From positions 1 to 64,000 of the forward strand of contig JAJFKT010000004.1 in the NCBI GenBank assembly GCA_021773075.1: a stretch of 64,000 nucleotides of DNA, written 5' to 3'. The translations under genes were made by a program, and so were the position numbers. The stretch is from Woeseiaceae bacterium (lineage in GTDB: Bacteria > Pseudomonadota > Gammaproteobacteria > Steroidobacterales > Woeseiaceae). Below are positions 41,716 to 52,677 of the stretch, one piece after another (positions within the stretch are counted from its first letter, which is position 1; each line of letters begins with the position of its first letter). The notes under the pieces were generated by a model, which worked only from the letters and a program-made list of their open reading frames with translations, was not told where the DNA came from and made no database searches.

Positions 41716-43158
41716 ATGACCTCTGAAAACCTCGAAAGCCTGGTTAATCGCCGTTACGAACACGGGTTCGTCACCGACATTGCTACGGAAAGCCTGCCAC
41801 CCGGCCTCGATGAGAGCGTCGTGCGTGCGATATCTGCCCGTAAGAATGAACCTGAATTCATGCTCGAATGGCGACTTCAGGCCTATCGGCAATGGCTGGA
41901 AATGCAGGAGCCTGAATGGGCACATATCCATTATCCGAAAATAGACTTCAACTCGATTTCCTATTACGCCGCGCCGAAGTCAGACGATGATCGGCCGAAA
42001 AGTCTGGACGAAGTTGATCCGAAGCTGCTCGAGACTTACGACAAGCTTGGCATACCGCTGCATGAGCGTGCACGCCTTGCCGGCGTAGCGGTTGACGCCG
42101 TATTTGACAGCGTCTCAGTCGCGACGACATTCAAAGACAAGCTCGCGGATGCCGGGGTGATATTCAGCTCATTTTCCGAGGCCGTTCAGGAACACCCGGA
42201 GCTCGTGAAGAAATACCTCGGCAGCGTCGTTCCGCGACGAGATAACTTCTATGCGGCGCTCAATTCCGCCGTATTCAGCGACGGCTCGTTCGTGTATATC
42301 CCCAAAGGCGTTCGCTGTCCGATGGAGCTGTCGACGTATTTTCGCATTAACGCCGCAAATACCGGTCAGTTCGAACGTACGCTGATCATCGCGGACGAAG
42401 GCAGCCATGTGAGTTATCTCGAAGGTTGCACGGCACCCATGCGCGACGAAAACCAGCTGCATGCAGCGGTTGTTGAGCTGGTCGCGTTGGACGGTGCCGA
42501 GATTAAATACTCCACGGTCCAGAATTGGTACCCGGGCGATGAGAATGGCGTCGGCGGAATCTATAATTTTGTAACCAAGCGCGGTGATTGCCGCGGTGCT
42601 AACTCGAAAATCTCATGGACACAGGTCGAAACCGGCTCTGCGATTACCTGGAAATACCCAAGCTGTCTGTTACGCGGTGAGAATTCCGTCGGCGAATTCT
42701 ACTCGGTCGCTGTGGCGAACAACTACCAGCAGGCTGACACTGGCACCAAGATGATTCATATCGGTGCCAATACGCGCAGCACCATTGTTTCCAAGGGAAT
42801 TTCAGCCGGTAAAGCGCAAAACGCCTATCGCGGCCTTGTAAAAGTCATGCCGCAAGCTCACGGCGCACGAAATCACACGCAATGTGACTCTCTGCTGATC
42901 GGCAAAGACTGCGGCGCACATACATTTCCGTATATGGAAATCAAGAACCCCTCGGCAAAGATAGAGCACGAAGCGACGACCTCGAAGATCTCCGCCGATC
43001 AGTTGTTCTATTGCCGACAACGCGGCATCTCAGAAGAAGATGCCGTCAACATGATCGTTAACGGCTTCTGCAAAGAAGTTTTCAAAGAATTACCGATGGA
43101 ATTTGCTGTCGAGGCACAGGCGTTACTCAACGTCAGTCTCGAAGGCGCTGTCGGCTAG
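41716..43158 (+). CDS. sufB: Fe-S cluster assembly scaffold protein SufB
   Basis: The protein has 480 residues. The long SufBD beta-helix includes [35 protein letters not shown], the C-terminal core with [29 protein letters not shown] and the end LEGAVG. The conserved Cys in FYCRQRG is the one implicated in cluster building. It forms the SufBC2D scaffold with the next two gene products. Confidence 0.97.
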   Translation: MTSENLESLVNRRYEHGFVTDIATESLPPGLDESVVRAISARKNEPEFMLEWRLQAYRQWLEMQEPEWAHIHYPKIDFNSISYYAAPKSDDDRPKSLDEVDPKLLETYDKLGIPLHERARLAGVAVDAVFDSVSVATTFKDKLADAGVIFSSFSEAVQEHPELVKKYLGSVVPRRDNFYAALNSAVFSDGSFVYIPKGVRCPMELSTYFRINAANTGQFERTLIIADEGSHVSYLEGCTAPMRDENQLHAAVVELVALDGAEIKYSTVQNWYPGDENGVGGIYNFVTKRGDCRGANSKISWTQVETGSAITWKYPSCLLRGENSVGEFYSVAVANNYQQADTGTKMIHIGANTRSTIVSKGISAGKAQNAYRGLVKVMPQAHGARNHTQCDSLLIGKDCGAHTFPYMEIKNPSAKIEHEATTSKISADQLFYCRQRGISEEDAVNMIVNGFCKEVFKELPMEFAVEAQALLNVSLEGAVG

Positions 43159-43167
43159 GAATACAAC

Positions 43168-43920
43168 ATGCTTGAAATAAACAATCTCAAAAGCCGCATC
43201 GGCGACACGGAAATTCTTCGTGGCCTTTCATTGTCCGTAAGTGCCGGCGAAGTGCACGCCATCATGGGACCGAATGGATCCGGAAAGAGTACGCTCGCCC
43301 AGGTCATAGCCGGCCACTCGGACTATGTCGTCACGTCCGGTGAAGTCATTTACAACGGTGAAGATCTGTTGCAGCTGGAACCGGAGGAGCGAGCGCGCGA
43401 AGGTATTTTTCTCGGCTTTCAGTATCCGGTAGAGATCCCGGGCGTCAACAATGCCTATTTATTAAAGGCCGCGGTCAACGCAAAACGCAAGCATCAGGGC
43501 TTAGATGAAGTCGACGCTTTTGAGTTTCTTAAGCTCGCCCGCGAGAAAATGGCGACACTGGGTATGGACCCGAAATTCCTGAATCGTGGTGTCAACGAAG
43601 GTTTCTCGGGCGGCGAGAAGAAGCGCAATGAAATTCTGCAAATGGCAATGCTTGAACCAAGTCTTGCGATCCTCGACGAAACAGATTCAGGGCTCGATAT
43701 TGACGCGCTCAAGGCTGTGGCGGAAGGCGTCAATTCGCTGCGCAGTCCGGATCGTGCCGTCGTGCTGGTTACGCACTACCAACGACTTCTGGACTATATC
43801 GAGCCGGACTTCGTGCATGTTCTGTCGCAAGGCAAGATCGTCCGTTCGGGGGACAAATCCCTGGCGCTCGAATTGGAAGCGAAGGGTTACGACTGGGTGC
43901 GTGAGGCGGCAAGCGCATGA
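43168..43920 (+). CDS. sufC: SUF ATPase SufC
   Basis: The protein has 250 residues and is an ABC-type ATPase without membrane domains. Walker A GPNGSGKST, signature FSGGEKKRNEIL, Walker B LAILDETDSGLD. It drives conformational change of SufB/SufD during cluster assembly. 9 nt after sufB and overlapping sufD by 4 nt. Confidence 0.97.
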   Translation: MLEINNLKSRIGDTEILRGLSLSVSAGEVHAIMGPNGSGKSTLAQVIAGHSDYVVTSGEVIYNGEDLLQLEPEERAREGIFLGFQYPVEIPGVNNAYLLKAAVNAKRKHQGLDEVDAFEFLKLAREKMATLGMDPKFLNRGVNEGFSGGEKKRNEILQMAMLEPSLAILDETDSGLDIDALKAVAEGVNSLRSPDRAVVLVTHYQRLLDYIEPDFVHVLSQGKIVRSGDKSLALELEAKGYDWVREAASA

Positions 43921-45188
43921 AGCCTTCCTCGCTTTCAATCGAACACTTGCGCAAGTTCGTGCACAGTCTACCCAATGACGCACTAACCGAGACTCGTGAG
44001 GCCGCATTGGCCAACATTGATGAGCACGGCCTGCCCTCCGTTCGCGACGAGGACTGGAAATACACCGATCTCGACGATGCCATACAGATCAGCAATCGCT
44101 GGCTAGCTGAACAACCGACCGTTGCTTCTACTGATTCACTTCGGGAATTGGTCGCGACCACAATATCTTCGATCGATGCGAATTGGCTGGTAGTCGAGAG
44201 CGGCGTTGTCGATATAAGCAGGTTCGATGCGTCCGTGGACCTTGAAGTCGAACGTTTCAGCGATACCGCGGCGCCCTTCGTTATGGACCGACCCCTGGCC
44301 GATCTAAACGCCGCGCTCTTGCACGACGGTCTGCGGATACGCGTCAATGCTGCAACCGAGAAACCGCTCGGTTTGTTGATAATCGATGGCGCAGCGACGG
44401 ATGCGTCGGTGTCGCAGGCAAGCATCGAAATTGAGGTAGCACCCGGATGTGATGCAGAAATCATCGAGTACCAAACGTCCATTGGTGACGGCGACCACTA
44501 CGGTAATTCCGTTATTGCACTGCAAATCGATCAAGCAGCGACAGCGAATTACGTCAGAATTCAGGACAGGCAGTTGCATCACGTGCAAACCGGCCGGTTA
44601 TCGATCACCCTGGGCCAGGACAGCAGACTCAATATGGCGAGCTTCGACCTCGGGGGTCGTCTTATTCGTAATGATGTTGATATCGATCTTTGCGAGCCCG
44701 GCGCCGAGGCTACGTTTAATGGTCTGTACCTGGCAGGCGACGGACAACACATCGACAATCACTCGCGCGTCGATCATCGGGTGGGTCCAGCGTCATCGTC
44801 GCAGGAGTATCGCGGAATTCTAAACGGTCGCTGCCGCTGCGTCTGGAACGGCAAAGCCATTGTGCATAAAGGCGCCGACGGAACCGATGCAAATCAGGCA
44901 AACCACAATCTATTGCTCTCCGATAAGGCAGAAATTGATGCCAAACCTGAGCTCGAAATATATGCAGACGATGTAAAGTGCAGCCATGGCACCACGGTCG
45001 GACAGTTGGATGAGGCCGCCCTCTTCTATCTACGCAGTCGTGGCCTGGACAAACGGCGCGCGACGCAAATTCTTGTTCATGCATTCGCGGTTGACTTGAT
45101 TGCTCGGACGCCAATTAAGGCCACACGAGACAAAATTACAGCATTGGTTGAGGCCCGCCTCGCCAATCTAATTCAGGAAACAGAGTGA
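43917..45188 (+). CDS. sufD: Fe-S cluster assembly protein SufD
   Basis: The protein has 423 residues with an N-terminal helical part (EDWKYTDLDDAIQIS, the family's D-W-K-Y-T motif), then the SufBD beta-helix (SSSQEYRGILNGRCRCVWNGKAIVHKG; LEIYADDVKCSHGTTVGQLDEAALFYLRSRGLDKRRATQILVHAF). It supplies the conserved His (CSHGTT) used with SufB in cluster formation. Start and end overlap sufC and sufS. Confidence 0.96.
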   Translation: MKPSSLSIEHLRKFVHSLPNDALTETREAALANIDEHGLPSVRDEDWKYTDLDDAIQISNRWLAEQPTVASTDSLRELVATTISSIDANWLVVESGVVDISRFDASVDLEVERFSDTAAPFVMDRPLADLNAALLHDGLRIRVNAATEKPLGLLIIDGAATDASVSQASIEIEVAPGCDAEIIEYQTSIGDGDHYGNSVIALQIDQAATANYVRIQDRQLHHVQTGRLSITLGQDSRLNMASFDLGGRLIRNDVDIDLCEPGAEATFNGLYLAGDGQHIDNHSRVDHRVGPASSSQEYRGILNGRCRCVWNGKAIVHKGADGTDANQANHNLLLSDKAEIDAKPELEIYADDVKCSHGTTVGQLDEAALFYLRSRGLDKRRATQILVHAFAVDLIARTPIKATRDKITALVEARLANLIQETE

Positions 45189-46429
45189 TGAATCAACCTG
45201 AGGCTCTGGTTTCGACCGACATTTCCAGCTGCAGAGACGATTTTCCGGCGTTGCATCAGGAGGTCAATGGTCATCCTCTGGCGTTCCTCGATAGTGCTGC
45301 TTCTGCGCAGCAACCCAACACGGTCATTGATGCGGTCGCACGCTATCAGCGTCACGACCATGCCAATGTGCACCGCGGTGTGCACACGCTCAGTCACAGG
45401 GCGACAGAGTTATATGAGGGGGCGCGCGACAAACTCTGTAATTTCGTCAACGCGACCAGCCGTGCAGAAATGGTGTTAACCAGTGGTACCACCGAGGCGA
45501 TCAATCTGGTTGCCCAGAGTTTCTGCAGACCCACGCTAAAGCCAGGCGACCAGGTTCTCATCACATGGCTCGAACACCATTCCAACATTGTGCCCTGGCA
45601 ACTGGTTTGCGAGCAGACCGGTGCCGATTTGATTGTTGCGCCGATAGACGACAATGGCGACATAGTGCTGTCAGAACTGCTTGGTTTGATGACCACTCGA
45701 GTAAAGATGCTCGGGATTGGCCATGTTTCAAATGCTTTGGGTACAGTAAATCCACTGCACGAAATCATTGCTGCCGCAAAGAGTATCGGAATTCCGGTAC
45801 TCGTGGATGGCGCCCAGGGAGTCCCGCACATGCAGGTTGATGTGCAAGAACTCGGCTGTGATTTCTATGCATTCTCAGGGCACAAGATGTTTGGCCCGAC
45901 GGGTGCCGGCGTGTTGTGGGGACGTGAAGCCTTGCTTGAATCGATGCCGCCTTACAAAGGTGGTGGAGACATGATTCTGGAAGTAAGTTTTGAGAACACC
46001 GTGTTTAACGAGTTGCCTTACAAGTTCGAGGCGGGAACGCCAAACATCTCAGGAATAATCGGTCTCGGCGCTGCCGTTGATTATCTGCAATCGGTGGGTA
46101 TGCAGAATATTGCAGAGCACGAGAAGAACCTGCACAGCTACATGGTCGACAAGCTCAAGTCGGTCAGCGGCTTGCGTCTTATCGGCACCGCCAGGAAGCA
46201 AGCCAGTGTGCAATCATTCATGCTGAACGACATTCATCCACACGACCTCGGCACGATTCTTGACCATCAGGGCGTTGCTGTTCGAACAGGACATCACTGT
46301 GCCATGCCGGTAATGCAACGCTTCGGATTGCCTGGTACTGCCCGCGCCTCACTCGGCCTCTACAACAATACCGATGACATCGACCAGCTCATCGACGCGC
46401 TCGAGAAAGCGCGACAGGTGTTTGCGTGA
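45188..46429 (+). CDS. sufS: Cysteine desulfurase SufS
   Basis: The protein has 413 residues from the ATG at 45188 (GTG one codon earlier is in frame). PLP-dependent. Motifs: TSGTTEAINLVAQS, EHHSNIVPWQ, VDGAQGVPHM, PLP-lysine in FSGHKMFGPTGAGVLWG and catalytic Cys in RTGHHCAMPVMQRF. It releases sulfur from cysteine for the SUF scaffold. Overlaps sufU. Confidence 0.96.
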   Translation: MNQPEALVSTDISSCRDDFPALHQEVNGHPLAFLDSAASAQQPNTVIDAVARYQRHDHANVHRGVHTLSHRATELYEGARDKLCNFVNATSRAEMVLTSGTTEAINLVAQSFCRPTLKPGDQVLITWLEHHSNIVPWQLVCEQTGADLIVAPIDDNGDIVLSELLGLMTTRVKMLGIGHVSNALGTVNPLHEIIAAAKSIGIPVLVDGAQGVPHMQVDVQELGCDFYAFSGHKMFGPTGAGVLWGREALLESMPPYKGGGDMILEVSFENTVFNELPYKFEAGTPNISGIIGLGAAVDYLQSVGMQNIAEHEKNLHSYMVDKLKSVSGLRLIGTARKQASVQSFMLNDIHPHDLGTILDHQGVAVRTGHHCAMPVMQRFGLPGTARASLGLYNNTDDIDQLIDALEKARQVFA

Positions 46430-46905
46430 GTGACGCAACTAGCAACGACGAGATGCAGGAACTGTATCGAGAGTTAATTCTCGATCATGCTCGAACACCG
46501 CGAAATTTTCGACGCCTGGAGAATGCGACGCATTCGGCGACCGGGATTAATCCGCTGTGCGGTGACAAACTGCATCTCTACCTGGTCATCGATTCGAATG
46601 AACAGGTAGCCGAGGTCGGGTTTGAGGGCTCGGGATGTGCGATCTCAATGGCATCGGCGTCACTCATGACCGAAACAGTATCGGAATTATCGGTTGCGGA
46701 TGCTGACGCCTGCTTCAGTGCAGTCACAAGACGCCTTACGGACGGATCCAACGTCGAGGCAGTCCCATCGAATCTGGATTTTTCAAAACTGAAGGCCCTT
46801 GACGGCGTACGCAAGCACCCCAGTCGAGTTAAATGCGCGACTCTCGCCTGGCATGCTTTGCATGCAGCCTTGAGTCACTTACAAGCAACTGCAACAACCG
46901 AGTAA
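46426..46905 (+). CDS. sufU: SufU-type scaffold/sulfur-transfer protein
   Basis: The protein has 159 residues, IscU/NifU-N fold. Three Cys are placed as in the family (NPLCGDKLHL, GSGCAISMASASLMTE, RVKCATLAWHAL), with the Asp in CGD. It accepts persulfide from SufS in SUF systems that lack SufE. GTG start inside the sufS stop. Confidence 0.92.
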   Translation: MSDATSNDEMQELYRELILDHARTPRNFRRLENATHSATGINPLCGDKLHLYLVIDSNEQVAEVGFEGSGCAISMASASLMTETVSELSVADADACFSAVTRRLTDGSNVEAVPSNLDFSKLKALDGVRKHPSRVKCATLAWHALHAALSHLQATATTE

Positions 46906-46912
46906 TTACTCT

Positions 46913-47464
46913 ATGTTCGGCCATACAAACGAGCCATTTTCCCTTTCACGCGATGTTACCGCGGTCATTATCCCCGCGGGCGAAGAACTAACGCTGCGCG
47001 CTGGTACCAGCGGTTTCATTACTCAGGCGCTCGGCGGGAGTTTCACCATTTATGTTGAGGGCAACCTGTTTCGCGTTTCGGGTATGAACGCCGACGCACT
47101 TGGCAAAGAACCCGTGCCACCGCCAGCTGTACCCGGTGACGCAACCGACGAGGACATAGAAGCGGTGATATGGGAGCAACTGAAAACCGTCTACGACCCT
47201 GAGATCCCTGTTGATATCGTTAACCTCGGCCTGATTTATCGCTGCGAAATATCGGCACTTGGCAATGGTGAACGATCTGTCAGCGTCGACATGACACTCA
47301 CCGCGCCAGGCTGTGGCATGGGCGATGTGCTGGTCGCAGACGCGCGTGAGAAAATCGCCATCATCCCGACAATCTCAGACGTAAGCGTAGAGCTTGTGTT
47401 TGACCCACCGTGGAATGTAGGCCTGATGTCTGACGAAGCTCGCTTACAAACTGGTTTAATGTAA
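46913..47464 (+). CDS. sufT: SufT, Fe-S carrier/maturation factor with MIP18 (DUF59) domain
   Basis: The protein has 183 residues. A SufT-specific N-terminus (~1-70, FTIYVEGNLFRVSGMNADALGKE) is followed by a MIP18/DUF59 domain (VIWEQLKTVYDPEIPVDIVNLGLIY, TLTAPGCGMGDVL with the conserved Cys, VELVFDPPWNVGLMSDEAR). It aids delivery of clusters to target enzymes. It closes the suf operon. Confidence 0.93.
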   Translation: MFGHTNEPFSLSRDVTAVIIPAGEELTLRAGTSGFITQALGGSFTIYVEGNLFRVSGMNADALGKEPVPPPAVPGDATDEDIEAVIWEQLKTVYDPEIPVDIVNLGLIYRCEISALGNGERSVSVDMTLTAPGCGMGDVLVADAREKIAIIPTISDVSVELVFDPPWNVGLMSDEARLQTGLM

Positions 47465-47488
47465 TTTCTAGATAAACTTTATAATTCA

Positions 47489-47986
47489 TTGAAAATATTA
47501 ACTTTAGTAAGACACGCTAAATCGAGCTGGAATGACAGCGGGCTCGCAGACCGACAACGACCGCTGAATTCTCGCGGCGAACGAGATGCACCGATAATGG
47601 GTAAACGAATTGCCGATCACGGCATTCGCCCCTCATTGATCGTCACCAGCCCCGCCGTTCGCGCGAGAACGACGGCGAAAATAGTCGCTCAGGAAATTAG
47701 CTATCCTCTGGAATTCCTGCAAAGCGATGATTCTATGTATCTGGCGTCTTTGGATAGCCTGCTCGGGACAGTCATTTCTCAGGACAATGGCTTCAACAGT
47801 TTGATGCTTTTCGGCCACAATCCCGGGCTTACCGATTTCGCGAACTTCCTGGTTCCGGGTCTGACTAACAATCTGCCAACCGCTGGCGTCGTGTCGGTGC
47901 AGTTAGATATCGACGACTGGAGTTTGTTCTCACAACCTCGGGCTGAGCTCCTCGCCTATGACTATCCGAAGCTTGCAGCCAGCTAG
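47489..47986 (+). CDS. SixA-like histidine phosphatase
   Basis: The protein has 165 residues from a TTG (no ATG in frame before the RHG motif). RHG catalytic motif VRHAKSSWND with the phosphohistidine His8, then Arg in SPAVRARTTAKI and the second catalytic His in FGHNPGLTDFANFL. SixA-type enzymes dephosphorylate phosphohistidine proteins. Whether it matches E. coli SixA in substrate is unknown. It follows sufT by 24 nt and converges on sdaA. Confidence 0.85.
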   Translation: MKILTLVRHAKSSWNDSGLADRQRPLNSRGERDAPIMGKRIADHGIRPSLIVTSPAVRARTTAKIVAQEISYPLEFLQSDDSMYLASLDSLLGTVISQDNGFNSLMLFGHNPGLTDFANFLVPGLTNNLPTAGVVSVQLDIDDWSLFSQPRAELLAYDYPKLAAS

Positions 47987-48008
47987 GGCCTGTCGGCGCT
48001 AGCCGCTC

Positions 48009-49367
48009 CTAACACTCCGGAACGTTTACTGCCAAACCACCTTTCGAGGTTTCTTTGTAGTGCGTCGACATGTCAATTCCAGTCTGGCGCATCGTTTCGA
48101 TGACCTGATCGAGCGTAACCTTGTGCGTGCCGTCACCGTGCATTGCAAGTTGCGCTGCATTGATGGCTTTGACCGCACCCATCGCATTGCGCTCGATACA
48201 CGGAATTTGCACCAGCCCGCCGATCGGATCACAGGTCAGACCCAGATTGTGCTCCATCCCGATCTCCGCTGCTTCTTCGATGTGATCATTCGATCCTCCC
48301 AAAGCCGCTGCGAGACCACCAGCCGCCATTGAACAGGCAACGCCAACCTCGCCCTGACAACCCATTTCTGCACCTGAAATCGATGCATTAGTCTTGTAGA
48401 GAACACCAATCGCACCAGCCGTGAGCATGTACCGGTGCACTCCCTCAATATCGGCGTCCGGGATGAATTGCTCGTAGAACATCAAAACGGCCGGGATAAT
48501 TCCAGCGGCACCATTCGTCGGTGAGGTCACAACCCGACCACCGGCCGCATTTTCTTCATTGACGGCGATCGCGTAGGCGTTCACCCACTCAAGAGCCTCC
48601 AATGGCGACGGTACGCCACGTTCCAGCAGGCGTTTATTGAGTTTAAACGCGCGCCGCAATACAGACATGTTGCCCGGCAGTACGCCTTCGGTTCTTAGAC
48701 CGCGATGAATACAGTCACGCATGGCCTGACAGATACTCGAAATTTTCGTATCGACCTCTTCTGCGGAACGCCAGGACGTCTCATTGCGGTAAATCAGTTC
48801 GGCTATGGTCAGGTTATTGTCGCTTGCGGCTTTTAGCAGCGACTCGCTACTGTCATAGTAATGCAGTGGTTCACCTTCCTGGGTGACGGGCTCCGGATCA
48901 TCATTTTTTGCAATAAACCCACCACCCAATGAGTAGTACGTATCCTCCGCCAGCAGTTCATCGTTCGCTCCACGGGCAATGAATCTCATGCCGTTCGTAT
49001 GCCGCGGCAAATCCTCGTCGTAGTCGAATTTAAGATTTGTTGCCGGATCAAACTGCAAGCTGCCGATACCGGGTGCCTCGATGATTTTTTCAGCGTGGAC
49101 CGTCCTCAGAATATCGTCGACGGCATCCGGGTCAATCGTTTCGGGAGTAAACCCGGACAGACCCAGGATTATCGCGGAATCAGTGCCGTGTCCCTTCCCT
49201 GTCCAGGCCAGCGAACCGTGCAGGGACACATCAATGCTCGCGACCTCACCCTGGATGCCGCGCAGCCCATCAAGGAATGCGGCGGCGGCCGTCATCGGCC
49301 CGCCGGTGTGTGAGCTGGATGGCCCAATGCCAATCTTGAATATGTCGAAAATGCTGACTGCGGCCAT
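48009..49367 (-). CDS. sdaA: L-serine ammonia-lyase (Fe-S dependent)
   Basis: The protein has 452 residues in single-chain form: beta domain (~1-160, [19 protein letters not shown]) and alpha domain (~190-450, [47 protein letters not shown]). The cysteines that hold the 4Fe-4S cluster are present. It deaminates L-serine to pyruvate. It follows putA by 11 nt on the same strand and is probably co-transcribed for amino-acid catabolism. Its cluster need fits the nearby suf operon. Confidence 0.96.
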   Translation of the reverse strand: MAAVSIFDIFKIGIGPSSSHTGGPMTAAAAFLDGLRGIQGEVASIDVSLHGSLAWTGKGHGTDSAIILGLSGFTPETIDPDAVDDILRTVHAEKIIEAPGIGSLQFDPATNLKFDYDEDLPRHTNGMRFIARGANDELLAEDTYYSLGGGFIAKNDDPEPVTQEGEPLHYYDSSESLLKAASDNNLTIAELIYRNETSWRSAEEVDTKISSICQAMRDCIHRGLRTEGVLPGNMSVLRRAFKLNKRLLERGVPSPLEALEWVNAYAIAVNEENAAGGRVVTSPTNGAAGIIPAVLMFYEQFIPDADIEGVHRYMLTAGAIGVLYKTNASISGAEMGCQGEVGVACSMAAGGLAAALGGSNDHIEEAAEIGMEHNLGLTCDPIGGLVQIPCIERNAMGAVKAINAAQLAMHGDGTHKVTLDQVIETMRQTGIDMSTHYKETSKGGLAVNVPEC

Positions 49368-49378
49368 TGTCCTGTTTC

Positions 49379-52300
49379 CTATTCGGTGCCGAGCGACAGG
49401 AGGCTTGCATTACCACCAACCGCAGAGATGTTGTTGCTGACCGTATATTCTGCGCCGAAACGCTGCAGATAGTGCGGACCACCCGCCTTCGGCCCCGTTC
49501 CCGAAAGTCCGCGACCGCCGAATGGCTGTACACCAACGACCGCGCCAATCATGTTGCGATTAATATAGATGTTTCCGGCACCCGAGGCAGCGGCTAATCC
49601 TGAGGCCCTTGAGTCAATGCGGCTATGCAGACCCATCGTCAGCCCGTACCCCATAGAATTAATCGCCTGAACGGTCTCATCAAGTTTCTTGCCCTTAAAC
49701 TTCATAACATGCAGAACAGGACCGAAAACTTCGCGTTGCAGCACGTCAACGCTGTCTATTTCAATCAGCGTCGGCGGGAAAAAACTACCCGCACTGGTCG
49801 CGGCCGGCAGCGAACACTGATGCACAATGCGCGCTTCCTTTCTCATACGTTCCACATGTGCTGCCAGCAGAGATTTCGCTTCATTATCAATCGCCGGACC
49901 AACATCTGTAGCGAAACGCATCGGGTCACCGATATTTAACTCATCCATATAACCAACAAGTAACTCCAGCGTGCGCGGCTCAATTTCCTCCTGAACGCAG
50001 AGGAGGCGCAATGCTGAACATCGTTGCCCGGCGCTATTGAACGCCGAGTAGACACTGTCGTGAACGACCTGCTCCGGTAAAGCAGAGCTGTCGACAAACA
50101 TTGCGTTTTGACCGCCGGTTTCTGCGATAAGAATTGCTATCGGTCCATCGCGATGCGCGAGCGTCTGATTGATCAAACGCGCAGTTTCCGTGGAGCCCGT
50201 AAACGCGACACCGGCAACGCGCGGATCGGCTACCGCGCGGCCGCCAATCTTCGCGCCGTCGCCCGGAAGAAAGTGCAAAACGTCAGCGGGCACGCCAGCC
50301 TCCAGCATCAGCTGCGCTGCACGAAACGCGACCAACGGTGTCTGCTCTGCCGGCTTTGCCAGCACCGCATTGCCTGCCGCAAGCGCGGCGGTGATCTGAC
50401 CTGTAAATATCGCCAAGGGAAAATTCCAGGGGCTGATGCAAACGAACACGCCGCGTCCACGCATCCCATAGGTATTCCGCTCTCCGGTTGGACCGGGCAT
50501 CTCCACGGGAGCACCGAAATGCAGCTCTGACTGCGCCGCGTAGTAGCGAATAAAGTCGACGGCCTCGCGCATCTCGGAGATAGCGTCAGGAATTGTCTTG
50601 CCCGCTTCCCGGACGCACAGTTGCAGCAACTCCGCTGAATTCGCCTCAAAGAGATCGGCTGCCTTGTTCAGGATAATAGCTCTATCTGCCGCTGGCACCC
50701 GGTTCCACGCGATCTGACCTTTGACCGCGGCATTCAACGCAGCGTCGACCTGATCTTCGCTCGCCAGTAAACAAGTCCCGACAATTTCCGAATTGTTTGC
50801 CGGATTCACTGACTCGATCTCTTCGCCCGCTTGCGCTTTACCGGCAACGATGGGGCTGGCCTTTTGCGTTTTGCCAGCGAGAGCCTCCATATCCGACAGG
50901 AGTTTCCGACTAACATTTCGATCGGCGAGATTTAGTCCCTTCGAGTTCAATCGTTCGGGCTTGAAAATATCGGCCGGCTTTGGAATGCGCGGATGCGGCA
51001 GACAATCGTGTGACCGCGCGAGTGTGATTGGATCTTCTACAATGTCCTTAACATCGATCGACTCGTCCACAATTCTGTTGACAAAGGACGTATTCGAACC
51101 GTTCTCAAGAAGACGCCTGACCAGATACGGCAACAAGTCTTCGTGAGAACCAACGGGTGCGTAAACTCTGCAAGGTCGATTGTGCTTTTCGGGATCAACG
51201 ACCTCATCGTACAACTCCGCACCCATGCCGTGCAGCCGTTGAAATTCATAATCTCTACGGGAACCCGCGTAGTGCAGAACGCTCGCCAAGGTATGTGCAT
51301 TGTGCGTCGCGAACTGCGGATACAAGCGATCGCCCGCCGCAAGTGCCTGCCTGGCTGCTGCCAAATACGAGATATCGGAGTGCGACTTGCGGGTGAAAAC
51401 CGGATAGCTTTCAATGCCGCGTTCCTGGGCCAGCTTCACCTCGGAATCCCAATAGGCGCCTTTGACCAGGCGCACCGGAATGCGACGGCCGACATCGCCA
51501 GCCAGGTCTGTCAGGAATCGAACTGTATCGCGGCCACGACGTTGGTAGGTTTGCACGGCCAGGCCAAATCCGTCCCAGCCGTCCAACGCGGGGTTTCGAT
51601 AGACCGATTCAAAGATATCGAGCCACATCTCCAGCCGATCTGCTTCCTCCGAATCGATGGTAAGACCGATGCCTATTCTCTTCGCATGTTTCGCGAGTTC
51701 CAGAACTTCAGGCACTAATTCCTTCATTACGCGTTCTTCGTGCGTGAACTCGTAGCGTGGATGTAAGGCGGACAGCTTGACCGAAATTCCGGGAGCCGAA
51801 AACACGTCTTCGGGCGTACCTTCAAAGGATCTCCCGATGCTTTCGATACCTGCGTGATAATTTTCCAGATAGCGCTCTGCATCCGCCGCAGTTAACGCTG
51901 ACTCGCCCAACATGTCGTAAGAGTGTCGGTATGGCAGAACGTCTGTTTTCGCAGAGCGCTTGATTGCCTCTTCAATGGTCCGACCCATGACGAATTGATG
52001 CCCCATGATCTTCATGGCCTGGCGCATGGCTGTACGGACAACGGGTTCGCCGGCACGGCTCACGATCTTGCCAAGCATCTGCCCCGGATTACCTTTCGCT
52101 GTCTCGTCCAGGCTCAGAATCTGGCCGGTAAGCATCAAGCCCCAGGTTGAGGCATTTACGAACAGCGAGTCACTGGCGCCGAGATGGTCTTTCCATTTGG
52201 CTGAGGTAATCTTGTCTGCAATTAGTCGATCAGCCGTGTCCGAGTCCGGGATTCTGAGTAATGCTTCGGCGATACACATTAGCAACACGCCCTCAGCTGA

Positions 52301-52531
52301 CGACAAGTCGTACTGCTGCAGAAAAGCCTCAATTCCACCATCGGCCTTTGAGTTTTCGCGGACTGCGTTGACGAGCTGTTCTGCAATTGCCTGGATCTTT
52401 GCACGGCTTGCCTCGCCAGGGTCAGCCGCATCTGCCAATTCCCGAACCAGATCGGCCTCGTCAGCGAGAAACAAATCGTTGATGTATGAAATTCTGCCTT
52501 CGCGGGCAGCCGGCTGATCTACAAAGCTCAT
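49379..52531 (-). CDS. putA: Bifunctional proline dehydrogenase / glutamate-semialdehyde dehydrogenase PutA
   Basis: The protein has 1050 residues. The FAD proline dehydrogenase barrel (~150-440) has RLVKGAYWDSEVKLAQERG and QFATHNAHTLASVL. The aldehyde dehydrogenase domain (~560-1040) has ISPWNFPLAIFTGQ, FTGSTETARLI, AETGGQNAMFVDSS and catalytic Cys in NSAGQRCSALR. It oxidises proline to glutamate with channelling. The N-terminal ribbon-helix-helix DNA-binding domain of enteric PutA is absent, so it should not be an autorepressor. Confidence 0.95.
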   Translation of the reverse strand: MSFVDQPAAREGRISYINDLFLADEADLVRELADAADPGEASRAKIQAIAEQLVNAVRENSKADGGIEAFLQQYDLSSAEGVLLMCIAEALLRIPDSDTADRLIADKITSAKWKDHLGASDSLFVNASTWGLMLTGQILSLDETAKGNPGQMLGKIVSRAGEPVVRTAMRQAMKIMGHQFVMGRTIEEAIKRSAKTDVLPYRHSYDMLGESALTAADAERYLENYHAGIESIGRSFEGTPEDVFSAPGISVKLSALHPRYEFTHEERVMKELVPEVLELAKHAKRIGIGLTIDSEEADRLEMWLDIFESVYRNPALDGWDGFGLAVQTYQRRGRDTVRFLTDLAGDVGRRIPVRLVKGAYWDSEVKLAQERGIESYPVFTRKSHSDISYLAAARQALAAGDRLYPQFATHNAHTLASVLHYAGSRRDYEFQRLHGMGAELYDEVVDPEKHNRPCRVYAPVGSHEDLLPYLVRRLLENGSNTSFVNRIVDESIDVKDIVEDPITLARSHDCLPHPRIPKPADIFKPERLNSKGLNLADRNVSRKLLSDMEALAGKTQKASPIVAGKAQAGEEIESVNPANNSEIVGTCLLASEDQVDAALNAAVKGQIAWNRVPAADRAIILNKAADLFEANSAELLQLCVREAGKTIPDAISEMREAVDFIRYYAAQSELHFGAPVEMPGPTGERNTYGMRGRGVFVCISPWNFPLAIFTGQITAALAAGNAVLAKPAEQTPLVAFRAAQLMLEAGVPADVLHFLPGDGAKIGGRAVADPRVAGVAFTGSTETARLINQTLAHRDGPIAILIAETGGQNAMFVDSSALPEQVVHDSVYSAFNSAGQRCSALRLLCVQEEIEPRTLELLVGYMDELNIGDPMRFATDVGPAIDNEAKSLLAAHVERMRKEARIVHQCSLPAATSAGSFFPPTLIEIDSVDVLQREVFGPVLHVMKFKGKKLDETVQAINSMGYGLTMGLHSRIDSRASGLAAASGAGNIYINRNMIGAVVGVQPFGGRGLSGTGPKAGGPHYLQRFGAEYTVSNNISAVGGNASLLSLGTE

Positions 52532-52677
52532 GACCTAACTCCGAAGATCCACCTTTCTGGTGGCTTCAATAATGGATACAAGGCCGGCGATTATAGGGCA
52601 TTAACATCATCGCAGGCATCGGTATTCGACTCATTTAGATATATAATTCGCACCCCGCACGATCACTGGAATTTGCC
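52532..52677. promoter_or_regulatory. Divergent promoter region of putA-sdaA and kbl-tdh
   Basis: 146 bp between two divergent amino-acid catabolic operons. TATAAT at 52642-52647 is a plausible -10 box for kbl, 30 bp before its start. I saw no convincing -35 or operator. Confidence 0.4.

Noticed and set aside
47986..48009. CGGC-GCTA-GCCG between the convergent sixA-like gene and sdaA as a terminator
   Set aside because: A short 4-bp stem with no T tract on either strand.
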